Assembly (NCBI GenBank): GCA_018806915.1
Contig: JAGKQI010000065.1
Span: 1 to 64,000, forward strand
Reading direction: 5' to 3'
Length of the DNA stretch: 64,000 nucleotides
Source: Phytophthora colocasiae
Lineage: Eukaryota > Oomycota > Peronosporomycetes > Peronosporales > Peronosporaceae
Made by a program: the position numbers and the translations under genes. A model generated the notes under the pieces. That model saw nothing but the letters and a program-made list of their open reading frames with translations. It did not search any database and had not been told where the DNA came from. Shown here piece by piece: positions 54,426 through 64,000 of the stretch (position 1 is the stretch's first letter; the number at the start of each line of letters is the position of its first letter).

Positions 54426-54772
54426 TCCACAGCTGTCCCGCCAATCTTCAACGTGCCGACATCCGCCAGACCCGAGCAGGTGACATTGTTGAGGTTCGCT
54501 ATGTTGCGTGAGCTGTCTTCAATGAGAGCTTTGCCTGCAGTGGCCACTCCGGCTGACACAGAGGTGATCGGCGTAAGGTCAACAGTAGCTCCGCCGATCC
54601 TGAGAGAGCCGACGTCCGCTAGGCCCGAGCAGCTAAGACTCAGAACAGTCGCGGTCGAACCAGATCGGATGTAGCGCTGATCTGCATTAGCTAAAGTCAG
54701 GCTATCTGTGCTTTTGGTGAACAGTGATGTATTGAACACATCAGTAGGACGAATGGCGGGGTACGATGCCAT
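54398..54772 (-). pseudogene. Fibre-like repeat protein, truncated
   Basis: 124 codons from the ATG at 54772 (MASYPAIRPTDVFNTSLFTK). After a short head come two modules of about 45 residues: CSGLADVGSLRIGGATVDL, then ITSVSAGVATAGKALIEDSS, and CSGLADVGTLKIGGTAVDL. Such glycine and serine rich beta-repeats occur in fibre or adhesin proteins of algal viruses, Polinton-like viruses and phages. It is cut off after the second module at about 54425 where the opposite-strand gene begins. Starts 6 bases from the ATPase ATG, divergent. Confidence 0.6.
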
Positions 54773-54778
54773 CCTTAT

Positions 54779-55270
54779 ATGAGAGCGGATATATCTGTAA
54801 CTCCATATAGAGAGATGATCAACTTCTACCAATACACGAAGAAAGAGCATGTGATAAACCCAAATGTAGCTATTCACGGGATCGACGTGCCATTCCGCGC
54901 GCTGGCTGCAGCTCCAAGTGGCTCGGGGAAGACCAACGCGCTGTTGAATTTGATTGTCGCTATGAACAAGACGTTCCACGAGATCATCGTGTGTGTCAAG
55001 TCACGAGACGAGCCGCTGTACGAACATCTCTTCGACAAGCTCGGCAACAAAGCTGTGCTGTTTTTTGAAGACGGAGCGGTGCCTCCGATCACTAACTACA
55101 GCATCAAGGACGAGGAGCGCAACAAGCTCAAGCGGATAGACAAGTACCAGCGGTTCATTATCTTCGACGATCTCATCCTCGACCATCAAGCGAACATTCG
55201 AGCCAAGGAGTACTACATCAAGGGTCGCAAGCTAGGCTTCTCAATGCTGTACATCGGCCCGTCTCGGCAG
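54779..55270 (+). pseudogene. A32-like packaging ATPase (FtsK/HerA type), truncated
   Basis: About 164 codons of ATPase. The start may be the ATG at 54779 or, more in line with spacing, at 54815 (MINFYQYTKKEH). Walker A reads APSGSGKTNAL (about residue 42), Walker B FIIFDDLILD (about 130), followed by the KGRKLGFSMLYIG strand that normally leads to the sensor Gln. The frame then passes into the tail of a Gypsy antisense ORF 2 (IPRLENKFNPPAP) at about 55262-55271 and stops at 55333. The C-terminal third of the ATPase is missing. Role in viruses: pumping DNA into capsids. Confidence 0.85.
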
Positions 55271-55333
55271 ATCCCACGGCTCGAAAACAAGTTCAATCCG
55301 CCTGCTCCGCCTACACGTCCTGGAACTCCTTGA
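55271..55333 (+). pseudogene. Tail of Gypsy antisense ORF 2 in Gypsy-B
   Basis: IPRLENKFNPPAPPTRPGTP and stop, matching IPRLIGKFNPPPASP at the end of the 8828-9868 ORF, at the equivalent distance from pol. Confidence 0.65.
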
Positions 55334-55682
55334 TCTCGCGATCCCGGTCAGTCCGAGCGTTATCATCCAAGCCTGGGGTCGATCGGCTACATGTTCTTCA
55401 TCCCGATCCGGTGTCTCACCCCGCGATCCCGACTCCAGCGTAAATTCTTTTCAATTCCACGTAATTTTTCAACTCCAAGGATCCGCGTTCTTCTCCATAC
55501 TTGCTCCATAGTTCCGATCCCCATTTAACATCTTCGAAATCTCCACACCTTCCTTCCAATCACTCCGGTTTCACATGCATATACAAGAAAAATATAAAAT
55601 CTCCATATCCGATCCAGATAGACATCCAGATCTGCATCCGCGATCTCGGCGTTGTGACTTGGTCACATCGCCCTCTTCGCGT
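55334..55682. other. Non-coding gap after Gypsy-B pol
   Basis: Counterpart of 9869-10212. It is much more diverged from Gypsy-A than pol is, except for the right part with the hairpin at 55648-55672. Confidence 0.65.
55648..55672. other. 25-nt hairpin just after the Gypsy-B pol stop
   Basis: GGCGTTGTGAC pairs with GTCACATCGCC (10 of 11) around TTG, 10 bases from the pol stop. Same length and place as 10179-10203 but a different stem sequence. Confidence 0.6.
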
Positions 55683-58600
55683 CTATACCTCTTCGTGCGA
55701 CTGCATCACGCCAAACCGATTTCGGTTAGCATGATCACGTAGGAACGCGCTCAATATGGCTCCACAGTTAAGATCAGCTTCGTCAACCCAGGTCGGCTCA
55801 TCATAACCGACCCAGTGCACCAGGAATTCACGATAGATCCGGCCGTAGCGAGTTCGTTTCCCACTTCGCATGTCCGAGATCCGTTCGACCTCGTACTCAT
55901 CGGCATCCAGATCTGGGACCCAACTGTCCTCCGGAAGGAGGATCTCATCGAAATCGAGCCGATCTGCTTCATCCACCGTCAACTCGATCCGCGGTCGATC
56001 CGGAAAATTCCGTACCAGCTTTAGCTTAGAAACATGGACCACTGGGAAGATATGGTAGTCGGATCCCGCGATCTCCAGCTTGATCGTGAATTCATTGAGC
56101 TTCTCTGCAACACGGAACGGGCCGTGCCAAAGGTGAGCGAGTTTACGCGCATATCCTTCCTTCACACGATCTAGATACAGCCAGACTCGTGATCCAGCTT
56201 CGATCTGATGCGGATCGACATCCTCATTATGCCGATCGGCTCGATCTGCAATCGCCTCTCGTAGCCTAGCGTTGACCTGTTCTCGCGACTGCTGGTAGTA
56301 TCTCTGAACCCGATATCTCCACCGTCTTGGATCGCGATCGTGGCGTCTGGTCGATCCGAATGGGATCGTTGCTTCCAACGTCGATCTCGGATCCCATCCG
56401 TGTACCAAATAGTGAGGGGTATCTCCCCGGACCCGATCGTGAGCCGTGTTAATAGCGAACGTCAGTCTCTCCGCGTATTCATACCAGTCCTTCTGATCGA
56501 GATCTTGAACATACATCTTGATCGCCCTAGTCGCCGTTTGCACCATCCGTTCTGCAGTCCCGTTGGCTTGTGGCCGATAGGCCATCGTCGCCCGTTGTCG
56601 CTGCCCCAGGATCTTATTGAACGATCTGAAGAAGTCGGACATGAAACCCGGTTCTCGATCGTGCCTGATCATCTCGCTAGCACCAAATCTGCGGAACACG
56701 CATTCTTCATAGGATTCCGCGACGGTCTGGGCCGATCGGGAGGAACTGGCCTTCGCGATCACATATCCTGTGAACAGATCTACCCAGATCAGTAGTTCGG
56801 TGTTGCCTTTATTGGATCTGGGCAGAGAGGGTATGTGATCCATCGCTATGATCTGGAATGGATATGTTGCTTGCAGATTCCCCGGCGACTCGCCCCGGAT
56901 CGTGGGCCTCCCTTTTTTAGTCTCACAGTCTACACACTCGCCCACGTATCGCTGCACGCTCCGATATAATTCCCTCCAGTGGAAATGATCTCGGATTCGC
57001 TGATAAGTGCGTCCGATCCCCTGATGTCCCCCTTCCAGAGTCGTATGGTAGTGGTGGACATCCTGCTGTAGCGTTTCTGGAACTACGAGTCTCATTAGGC
57101 GGTCGCGATCACCATTCGATCTCGGCCCTGGTGGACAGTAAAATAGCAGATCTTGTTCGTCTACCTCGTATTCGGAGGCGATCTTGGCGCAGGATCCAGA
57201 TTCGGCTCGAGTAAGATCCGCGATCTGCCCAGCCAGGTACTTCTTTAGTCCGGCGATCCAGACCTCCTCGTCCTGGGCTCGCCTGATCCGATCAACCCGC
57301 ATCTCCCGGATCAGTTCCTCTCGCAGGACAGCGGCACCAGGTCGCGCTCGGGCTGCACGCGTGGCTACTGCCGACACTTGCACAGTTCGATCTTCAATTC
57401 GAGGGATCAACACCTCATTAAGCCGATTCAGGGTGATCAGATCGCACCGATCCGTCTCATCGTGGACCTCGATCCCGCCTCCTCGCTGCAGCGCGGCACT
57501 TGCCAAGCTATTTGCACTCCCATTCCAGTCTCTCTTCACATGGACAAGCTCGTGATCTCCCCAATTCCGCAAGTGATCCAGCACCTTCTGTTTCAGTAAC
57601 GTCAATCCTGGCGCCTTACAGTCGATCTCGCCCCGAACTTGTCGGATCACCAGGTTCGAATCGCCACAAACGACCAAACGGCGGCGTTCTAACTGAGCGA
57701 TCATGCTAAGACCTAGCAAGAGTCCACGGTATTCCGCTTCGTTGACAGTAAGGCTTTCAGCATAATCCGATCTAGCCTTGATCACTTTCCACTCCGGTAA
57801 ACTCCACACGATCGCGCTGAAGGCACCTCCCCCTCGTTTCACGCGTGCCGATCCGTCGAAACTTATAACCCATAGCTCCTCATCTGAGTCTACGGTAGGG
57901 ATCGGCATCTGAATCCGACGTTTTGGCTCCTTTCGTGGCGCGATCGCGATCAGGGCTTCATCGATCACCGATCTGGGTGTTATACTAGCTGCGATCGCCC
58001 CCAGTATTTCATCCTCTCCCTTCGTACACTTCGTGATCTCGAGCGTCCATGGGGATAGAAGTGCAGACCATTGTCCTAGACGCCCTTGGAGGCCGGCAGA
58101 CCTGAACAGCCAGGCAAGCGTGGAGTGTCTGGTTAGGACCTTGATCCGACGTCCCACCAACAAGGTGTAGTGTAGATCCAAGATTCGAAGTAGAGCCAAC
58201 ACCTCCTTTTCGGCAACATTATAATTCAGCTCGTTGGTCTTCAAGGTTCGGCTGGCAAACGCGACTGGGTGGTAGATCTGGTCGTGTTCCTGCATCAGTG
58301 CGGCGGAAATCGCCCAGTCACTAGCATACACAATCACCACGGGCAATTTCGCCATGTCGAAGTGACGGAGGATCGGGGTCAACGCGATCTTGGCTTTCAA
58401 GGCTGTAAACGCTCTGTATGCTCTACCCCACCTCTCATCGCCAGGTTTTAGGCCCAGATTGACTTCGATCTCGCTTGAACAGGGGGAAGGCATCGCCCCC
58501 AAGTCGGAATCCGGTGTACTATCCCCTTTTTGAGTCGAGGTGTCTGGTGATCCATCCCGGTTCGACTTAAGTGCATCGAGATCTCGAGTGATCGGGTCCG

Positions 58601-59534
58601 TTCCATCCATGATCTTTAGTAGATCTGGTCGCTTCTTCAGTTCTGCGAACTCCACCTCACGTAGTTCATATAGGACCGATGCATAGATCGCGTAATCCTC
58701 GATGAACCGACTATAGTAATTCAAACTTCCAAGGAACGATTGCATGGATCGGAGTGATCCAGGGAATGGTAGATCCGTCAGAGACTTCAGGTCTTTCGGG
58801 TTCGCCTCTAATCCGTCGATCGACACTTTGTGTCCGAGATATTCCACCTTATCCATGCCCCAGAATCTCTTTGCCACAGTGATCGAGAGATTCCACTTAT
58901 CACAGGCCTCCAATAGGTCTTCCACCCGATCGCACATTTGATCCCATGATCCAGCCGTGATCCAGATATCGTCGATGTATGATCTCCGACCTAGAACCGA
59001 TGGGCGACCAGGATCCTCCGGGATCCCTGATTCAAACACATCTGCAGAGTCTTCCGTATTCCCTGACCGGGAGATCTTCAAAAATCCATATAGAGCGTTG
59101 TCCACAAGACGTTGATAGATCTGAGGGGCGTTCTTCAGCCCGAACGGCATGCGATTCCACTCGAAAAGGCCAAATGGAGTGATGAAAGCCGAGATCGCGC
59201 GAGCTCGATCGGTCATTGATACGACCCAGAATCCACTCGCCATGTCTAATGAACAATACCAAAGAACCTTGTCAAGATCTTCTAGCAGGTCACTGATCAG
59301 GGGCATCGGGTAGATCATCAGCCTTGTGAGACCGTTCACCAACCGATAATCGATACATAGTCGGATGTCTACACCGTTCTTCTTGATGATCACCACGATC
59401 GGAGATGCCCATGGCGAGGTCGATGGCCGGATGATCTTGGCAGCTAGGAGTCCTTTGATAAGATCCGATACTTTCTCGCGGAACTGTGGCGCCACCTTTC
59501 GGACTCGTTGTGCAATCGGCTTTGCATCACCCAC
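55683..59534 (-). CDS. pol: Gypsy-B pol: RT, RNase H, second RNase H, integrase, chromodomain (open)
   Basis: 1283 codons without a break. Approximate residues: RT 1-240 with SLDMASG motif A near 97 and YIDD near 186; first RNase H 395-480; second RNase H about 550-660 (FDGSA, NEAEYRG, GDSN, then SANSLASAAL where Gypsy-A has SADSLASAAL, so the last acidic residue is Asn here); integrase zinc motif near 830, core Asp, Asp, Glu near 900, 960 and 995; GPFRVAEKL linker and a C-terminal chromodomain 1205-1265 (YEVERISDMR ... FLVHWVGYDEPTW). The chromodomain should direct integration to marked chromatin. The protease and gag lie upstream in other frames. Confidence 0.92.
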   Translation of the reverse strand: MGDAKPIAQRVRKVAPQFREKVSDLIKGLLAAKIIRPSTSPWASPIVVIIKKNGVDIRLCIDYRLVNGLTRLMIYPMPLISDLLEDLDKVLWYCSLDMASGFWVVSMTDRARAISAFITPFGLFEWNRMPFGLKNAPQIYQRLVDNALYGFLKISRSGNTEDSADVFESGIPEDPGRPSVLGRRSYIDDIWITAGSWDQMCDRVEDLLEACDKWNLSITVAKRFWGMDKVEYLGHKVSIDGLEANPKDLKSLTDLPFPGSLRSMQSFLGSLNYYSRFIEDYAIYASVLYELREVEFAELKKRPDLLKIMDGTDPITRDLDALKSNRDGSPDTSTQKGDSTPDSDLGAMPSPCSSEIEVNLGLKPGDERWGRAYRAFTALKAKIALTPILRHFDMAKLPVVIVYASDWAISAALMQEHDQIYHPVAFASRTLKTNELNYNVAEKEVLALLRILDLHYTLLVGRRIKVLTRHSTLAWLFRSAGLQGRLGQWSALLSPWTLEITKCTKGEDEILGAIAASITPRSVIDEALIAIAPRKEPKRRIQMPIPTVDSDEELWVISFDGSARVKRGGGAFSAIVWSLPEWKVIKARSDYAESLTVNEAEYRGLLLGLSMIAQLERRRLVVCGDSNLVIRQVRGEIDCKAPGLTLLKQKVLDHLRNWGDHELVHVKRDWNGSANSLASAALQRGGGIEVHDETDRCDLITLNRLNEVLIPRIEDRTVQVSAVATRAARARPGAAVLREELIREMRVDRIRRAQDEEVWIAGLKKYLAGQIADLTRAESGSCAKIASEYEVDEQDLLFYCPPGPRSNGDRDRLMRLVVPETLQQDVHHYHTTLEGGHQGIGRTYQRIRDHFHWRELYRSVQRYVGECVDCETKKGRPTIRGESPGNLQATYPFQIIAMDHIPSLPRSNKGNTELLIWVDLFTGYVIAKASSSRSAQTVAESYEECVFRRFGASEMIRHDREPGFMSDFFRSFNKILGQRQRATMAYRPQANGTAERMVQTATRAIKMYVQDLDQKDWYEYAERLTFAINTAHDRVRGDTPHYLVHGWDPRSTLEATIPFGSTRRHDRDPRRWRYRVQRYYQQSREQVNARLREAIADRADRHNEDVDPHQIEAGSRVWLYLDRVKEGYARKLAHLWHGPFRVAEKLNEFTIKLEIAGSDYHIFPVVHVSKLKLVRNFPDRPRIELTVDEADRLDFDEILLPEDSWVPDLDADEYEVERISDMRSGKRTRYGRIYREFLVHWVGYDEPTWVDEADLNCGAILSAFLRDHANRNRFGVMQSHEEV

Positions 59535-61371
59535 GTCGATATCGCATATAACACCCTTGGCCGCTGGAGGAAGTGCGTTTCCCTTCCCGATCAGGAGATG
59601 TCGCTTCTTCCAAATAATCTGTCGAAGTTTCTCGATCTCCTCCGGGGTAGCCGATCCCGGATTCCCTACTTGCAGATCTTCAATCCTGACTTCTTCGGTG
59701 GTGGAGATCTGGATCTCTGGTACTACTGCGAGATTATCGGCTAGATCTTCGGCCGAAAAATCGCCACTTTCGTGTAAGTGGGTCTGATCGGCGTTCTCGA
59801 TCCCTTCAGGAGATGTCGGATCCGGTTCATCCGTTGATTGATCACGCAGCCTATCGTCCTTGGCCGTCGGGATCGGGGTATCCTCAGACGTGGGGCCGGC
59901 GTCAGCGTCGGGGACATGTTTGATCTCGATTTTAAAATCTGTTTTTTTCTGTTTTTACCTCGATCTCTTCTTCACATGTCCGATCTGTCCGACCTGGGGC
60001 CTGATCTGGCAAGCTCTCATTCGTCTCATTCTCACCGCCCCCAGCTTCGCCACTCGGGGTCTTGTCGGAACTGATCGTAATCGGTGGGGTATCCCTGGGA
60101 TCCGGTTGGGGATCGATGAATGCGACCTTGACTTCGGCCGCACCGGTTGGTGATCGCGATTCCAATGTCGATATTGGTGCAGGATCAGGATCGGTCCTGG
60201 TTGCCCCGCCTCGGCGGAGTATGGATCGCGGCGTAACGTAGATCGGCCGTTCGACCGACGGTAAGGGAATCTCTACGGATTCCTGGGGTTCTGGTCTTGC
60301 GTCCACAGTCGCTTCTAGAGCTAGATTCTGCCACTCCATGTAACGTCGGGATCCGATCGACACAAACCCGGGGAATCGAGGCACTTTTTCCTGATCAAGT
60401 ACCATTCCAACATGTAATCTGTGATCCAGCCGTAAAATCTTCTCGCTCAAATTCGTGATCGCTAAGTACCGAGTTCGGCCGGGTCCATTCACCACTGTAG
60501 GTACCCATTGGTCGCCTCTGGTCACCCACAGTTTCTCTGTCGCCGATAATTTCACTCTCGATGCGATCTCTTCAGATCCCCCAACTGGGATATGTAGATC
60601 TTCCTCCAATTTTACCGATCTTAACTTCTCCCCGTATAATCTCTTGCGACCACTAAGTGGGATCCCCACTTCATTAGGTAAGCACATCGATCCCTTCGCA
60701 AGATCCATCCGGACCCCAGCCGGGATCATGAAATCCATACCCAGGATTGCATCTTGCCCGGATAGATCCCCGATCCAAATATCGAAAAAGTAGACCAAGT
60801 ATCCCGCAAGCGTGATCTTGATCCACGTTCTTCCCTCGGTGGTGTACACATTATCACCGATCCCAACACACTCCTGTCTCTGACTAGTGTCAAAGTGGCA
60901 CCCAACCTTACGAGCAAAGGTGGTATCCAAGATGGATACCTCGGCGCCAGTGTCCAGGAGCAAGATCGCTCTTTCGTGATTGATCTTGCCTGAGATCTTG
61001 GCTTGGCGGAACCATTTTCCGGGTGCGTGGTATTTCCAATACCCCCTGGACTCTCCTTCCTTGAGATCCAGAGCCACTTCCGCACCAGATCGCGAGAACT
61101 CATCGATCCGGGGAAGACTCGCGATCTTAGCAGTATACGAATGCAACTTACATGTATTACCGCGCAGATCCGAATTCTCCCTATCTTGATCTCTCGATTT
61201 CTTGTTCACATATGCATAGATGCAGTACTCAGAACGCTCGGCTCGTACCGGTTTCCAAACCGGCGAGCGTCCTAGTTTAACATCTTTTCCACCTTCTCGG
61301 GGAACAATCCGGCATGTCGGGTCGGATCGTACCACTTGCGGATCTGGTTGTAGAATTCTTCCATGGGGCAT
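59535..61371 (-). pseudogene. Gypsy-B protease and linker region (frameshifted from pol)
   Basis: The open frame 61371-59932 contains the aspartic protease (LLLDTGAEVS) and the GQDAILGMDFM flap-end motif, then a disordered P, S and D rich linker. The frame is lost in a T-run (about 59940-59947) where Gypsy-A has fewer T, so pol is not reached directly. A 1-base loss near 61297 separates it from gag. Confidence 0.85.
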
Positions 61372-63544
61372 TCTCCAGCTTCATGGATCTCCCCACAACC
61401 ACGGCATGTATATAGACAGCGATCCGTTGGGTGGCCCCTCTTTCCGCACTTGTCACAGGTTAGACGTCTCCAGCAGTCCAGATCCGTGTGCTTCCGCGAC
61501 CCACAGTGTGAACAGCGACCTCGATCGTGGTCTGACGTACCCCTGCGATCCGCGATCCGGCCTCGATCTTGCGCGTTCACCTGCGATCGCGACTGATCCT
61601 GTTGGTGGGGAACGCCCCCAGTGCCGATCTGCTTGTCTTCCGACGCAGCAAGATATATCCTCCGGAGATCGCCTTCAGAATCGGATCCGTCCGATCCGGA
61701 TATTTCCTCTGATTCCGAGCTCGGATCTTGGGTTTGGATCGCCCGTACCACCGCTCGGGTGGGTGCCGCCGGGGCACTGGCCGGTGCTTTTTGTCTGTAC
61801 TTCGATCCGAACGCAGATTTACGCTGTCTGCTTTTCGCCCGTTCCCGGGCACGAAGTACTTCCTCAAGTTCATCGACGTCATTCAGCCGGAGTAGGGTCA
61901 GCCGATCCGCTAACTCCGGATCTCCCAATGTCTCGATATAGTGATCTACATGTTCCCGGTGGGCCTTAGGGCTCCCATCCTTGATTTTAGTCTGGCACGT
62001 AAAGCCGCCACGTTGAGCCGGTAGAGATAGTCAGAAGTCTCTTCCGATCGCTTGCGAGCGTGATAGTATTGCCACGCGACCGACATACCCAACCCACAAT
62101 ACTGGGTCTGGAAACTGTCCAACAGATCTGCCCACTTGGTTTTCGTCGTTCGACTGAGCTGCCTGTACCAATTCTTTGCCGGTCCCACCATCAGATCTGC
62201 AAATGTGAGGCATTTCTCTTCTTCCGTAGCCTGATCACGCTGAAAGGCTGACTTGACTTTACTGATCCAGGCCCGAGCGCGATCTTCGTCCAGATCTTTA
62301 CCCGCAAAATCTTTCAGATCCGAGATCGCTGAGATCCGGACCCGCTGGATCATCGACGATCCTCCTTGACCGATTGCCGCGGATGCGATCGCTGCTCGGC
62401 TCGACATCTGTCCACCAGAACTTGGTATGCCCATATCGTCCGGATCGTATTCATGCATCCGGATCCGAGGCTGTAACGGACTCCATTTCAACCTCCAACT
62501 CCCCTTTGATCGGCGATCGGGGTGTCGCGAGATTCCGTTCTTTTAAGAAACGATCCATCGCCATTTGAAAGTAGTCGTCCAGCTTGTTGCTCGATCCCGT
62601 GGAATTAGTCGTCGGCGCGGTCTGGTCTGTCCGGGTCCGGCGATTTTCTTGCTGATCAGGTGTCTTAGCCTCCAGTTTCGTGGCCACCGATCGTGTATCC
62701 TGTTTCTTCATACGCGATTTCAGGAACTTGGCGCCGGAGGGCCCTAACGACATGCGTTGCAGCCTTCTCAGGCTATCTGAGTCTGGTTCCGAGGTCGCTG
62801 ACGCGTAGCATGACGACCCAGTCTGATAGCCTGGGTCGGGCGTCAGTGGGCGCTCGCCGACCAAGATCTTGAGGGAATCGAATAGATCCTGGGTCGCAGA
62901 TTGAATCGCTTGCAGCTCCAGGTCAAATAGAGTTCGGGTCGAACTCTCCAGCCACCAAACCAGCTTCTTGGAGCAGATCAAGTAGGATCTTCACCGCGTT
63001 CAGGCGGTCAGAGCTAGTCCGGGGCTTCGACACTGGTCCGGTGAGGTTACCGATCTGGCGGACTTGTATGATCGTGAGAACGGGATCGTTAAGCAAGGTC
63101 TCGCTTAGCCTCTTCCTGTAGTAGGCCTGCTCGATCGCATCCCTGGTGATCGTTGATCCTGGGTTGATCCACATCTTCTGGCTCTGAGTCTGGAGCTTTC
63201 AATTTCGTCCAGGTGCTCTTGATCTTCTTTCTTGGTCGATCTTGAAGGGCAACAGTGGACTTGGTGAGCAGATTAGGTTTCCAGCTTTGCTGATTCCTTA
63301 TCGCTCGTGTGCGAGATCTCGATTCTCATCAGAGATCCGCAGCAATGGCCCTCGAAAGGGGCCTTGGGAGGAATTCGAGGTTTTTCTTCGAGATCTGGAT
63401 TGCGATCCAGGTCTGCCTCGTGCCTGTCAGTAGAGATCCTCCCCAGAACTCTGCTGATCTGTGGATCTTTCTGTTTTCATCGGTGCCTCCGTCGATCCAA
63501 CGTTCGTAGGCACTTCTTCCCTTGTTCTTCTTTAATCTTGACAT
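61272..63544 (-). pseudogene. gag: Gypsy-B gag with zinc knuckles (frameshifted)
   Basis: Start MSRLKKNKG at 63544. The piece 61928-61272 is open through the three knuckles (CSHCGSRKHTDLDC, CDKCGKRGHPTDRC, CRGCGEIHEAGEC) and through the region that is shifted in Gypsy-A. The Gag domain proper lies at 62491-61946, the N-terminal part at 63174-62451 in two frames. Breaks are at about 61990-62030, 62453 and 62930 and in 63190-63350. Confidence 0.85.
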
Positions 63545-63583
63545 CTTCTTGGGACTCACGGTGATATCCAGAAGTCACCAGAA

Positions 63584-63604
63584 GATCCGAGCACCTGCGC
63601 ACCA
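63584..63604 (-). other. Degenerate primer binding site of Gypsy-B
   Basis: On the minus strand TGGTGCGCAGGTGCTCGGATC: the Gypsy-A site with two inserted bases (AG) and one C to T change. Priming would be poor. Confidence 0.65.
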
Positions 63605-63605
63605 T

Positions 63606-64000
63606 TGTGGTGGAGCGGATCTGGCCAAAATCTGGTTGAGGCCGATCGCGATCGCCACTTGCCCAGACACCGACTAACGGAGGGTCCCCCGATGATCCGT
63701 GATCTTGCTGCATGTAGTGTTCACCTTGTGTACCCGTCGGTAGGCGGGTTACGCTCTTCCAGGTGACTTCTGAAGATGTCTTGGGACGAGAAGAATGTCT
63801 TGGGTGACGCAGGGGTTTGAGGCGGCGTGGAAGTTCTTCACTCCACCTCGGGGTACTTGATCCCGGTCGTAGGCGAGTTCTCGAGCCTTGATCCGGGAAC
63901 CTGGTTCTTGATCCAGGTCTTCCAATGAGTCAATGTTCGGGATTCAGTCCTTCCTTTCGTTGCTTGCCGCTTCCTTTGGCGGGAGTCTTGAGGGCGATAT
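63606..64000 (-). repeat. Gypsy-B 5' LTR (partial, window edge)
   Basis: Begins TGTGGTGGAGCGG like Gypsy-A and follows its LTR with scattered small differences to the end of the window. Confidence 0.92.

Larger units (their letters stand above)
51000..55270. mobile_element. Polinton-like virus / Maverick remnant
   Basis: Genes of the kind shared by Maverick/Polinton elements and Polinton-like viruses lie together: protein-primed DNA polymerase B, A32-type packaging ATPase, fibre-like repeats and small ORFs. The polymerase and ATPase are broken, no terminal inverted repeats are seen, no capsid, protease or integrase is present, and the right end is cut by Gypsy-B. It is a relic. Confidence 0.7.
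55271..64000 (-). mobile_element. Gypsy-B: second Ty3/Gypsy element, 3' truncated, runs out of the window
   Basis: Same family and strand as Gypsy-A. The 5' LTR starts at 63606 and continues beyond the window. The 3' part is missing: no left LTR, no antisense ORF 1 and only the last 20 codons of antisense ORF 2 remain, fused to the viral ATPase. So the left border is a deletion or recombination joint, not an insertion end. Confidence 0.9.

Overview
The window is eukaryotic and looks like an oomycete genome, probably a Phytophthora or downy-mildew type. The main evidence is two chromodomain Ty3/Gypsy elements whose reverse transcriptase, second (archaeal-type) RNase H and integrase read like oomycete families; Copia and Maverick/Polinton-like virus remnants add to this. 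No rRNA, tRNA, CRISPR array, bacterial operon or ordinary single-copy host gene is visible. Almost everything is repeat or mobile DNA.

Bases 1 to about 47,110 are a head-to-tail tandem array of ten units (numbered 0 to 9 here, unit 0 cut by the window edge and unit 9 by the array end). Units are about 3.15 kb (units 2, 3, 4, 6) or about 3.65 kb (units 1, 5, 7, 8, and by content 9); the short ones lack about 0.5 kb in the middle. Each unit has, left to right: a minus-strand gene for a PD-(D/E)XK-type nuclease; an AT-rich spacer that is its upstream region; a minus-strand C-terminal piece of a virus-type double jelly-roll capsid protein; a plus-strand lysine/serine-rich, acidic coding fragment without an ATG; a roughly 130 bp scrap of Copia reverse transcriptase; and a plus-strand acidic, NLS-bearing coding region whose stop converges on the stop of the next nuclease. 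The nuclease is the only gene in the unit with its own start and upstream region. Most copies carry small indels, several of them shared between units.

A complete Ty3/Gypsy element (Gypsy-A, 5562-19557) sits inside unit 1, with about 1.42 kb LTRs, a 4 bp target duplication (AGGC), PBS and purine tract. Its gag-pol runs on the minus strand and has several frameshifts. Between pol and the 3' LTR it carries two long plus-strand ORFs, opposite to gag-pol, that overlap by ATGA.

From 47,107 the last array unit runs into a different protein fragment, then 1.5 kb of non-coding DNA with a 16 bp minisatellite, then a Copia-like LTR with PBS and a broken gag-like ORF (49,180 to about 50,940). From about 51.0 to 55.27 kb lies a remnant of a Polinton-like virus: protein-primed DNA polymerase B (broken), A32-type packaging ATPase (truncated), fibre-like repeats and small ORFs. 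It is fused directly to the truncated 3' end of a second Gypsy element (Gypsy-B, about 55,271 to beyond the window end), which has an intact 1283-codon RT-RNase H-integrase-chromodomain ORF.

The most interesting structure is the array: a recurrent nuclease gene flanked by viral capsid and retrotransposon fragments, with an acidic nuclear-type ORF facing it. Small homopolymer indels are frequent throughout, so some breaks may be assembly errors; indels shared among subsets of units argue that others are real.
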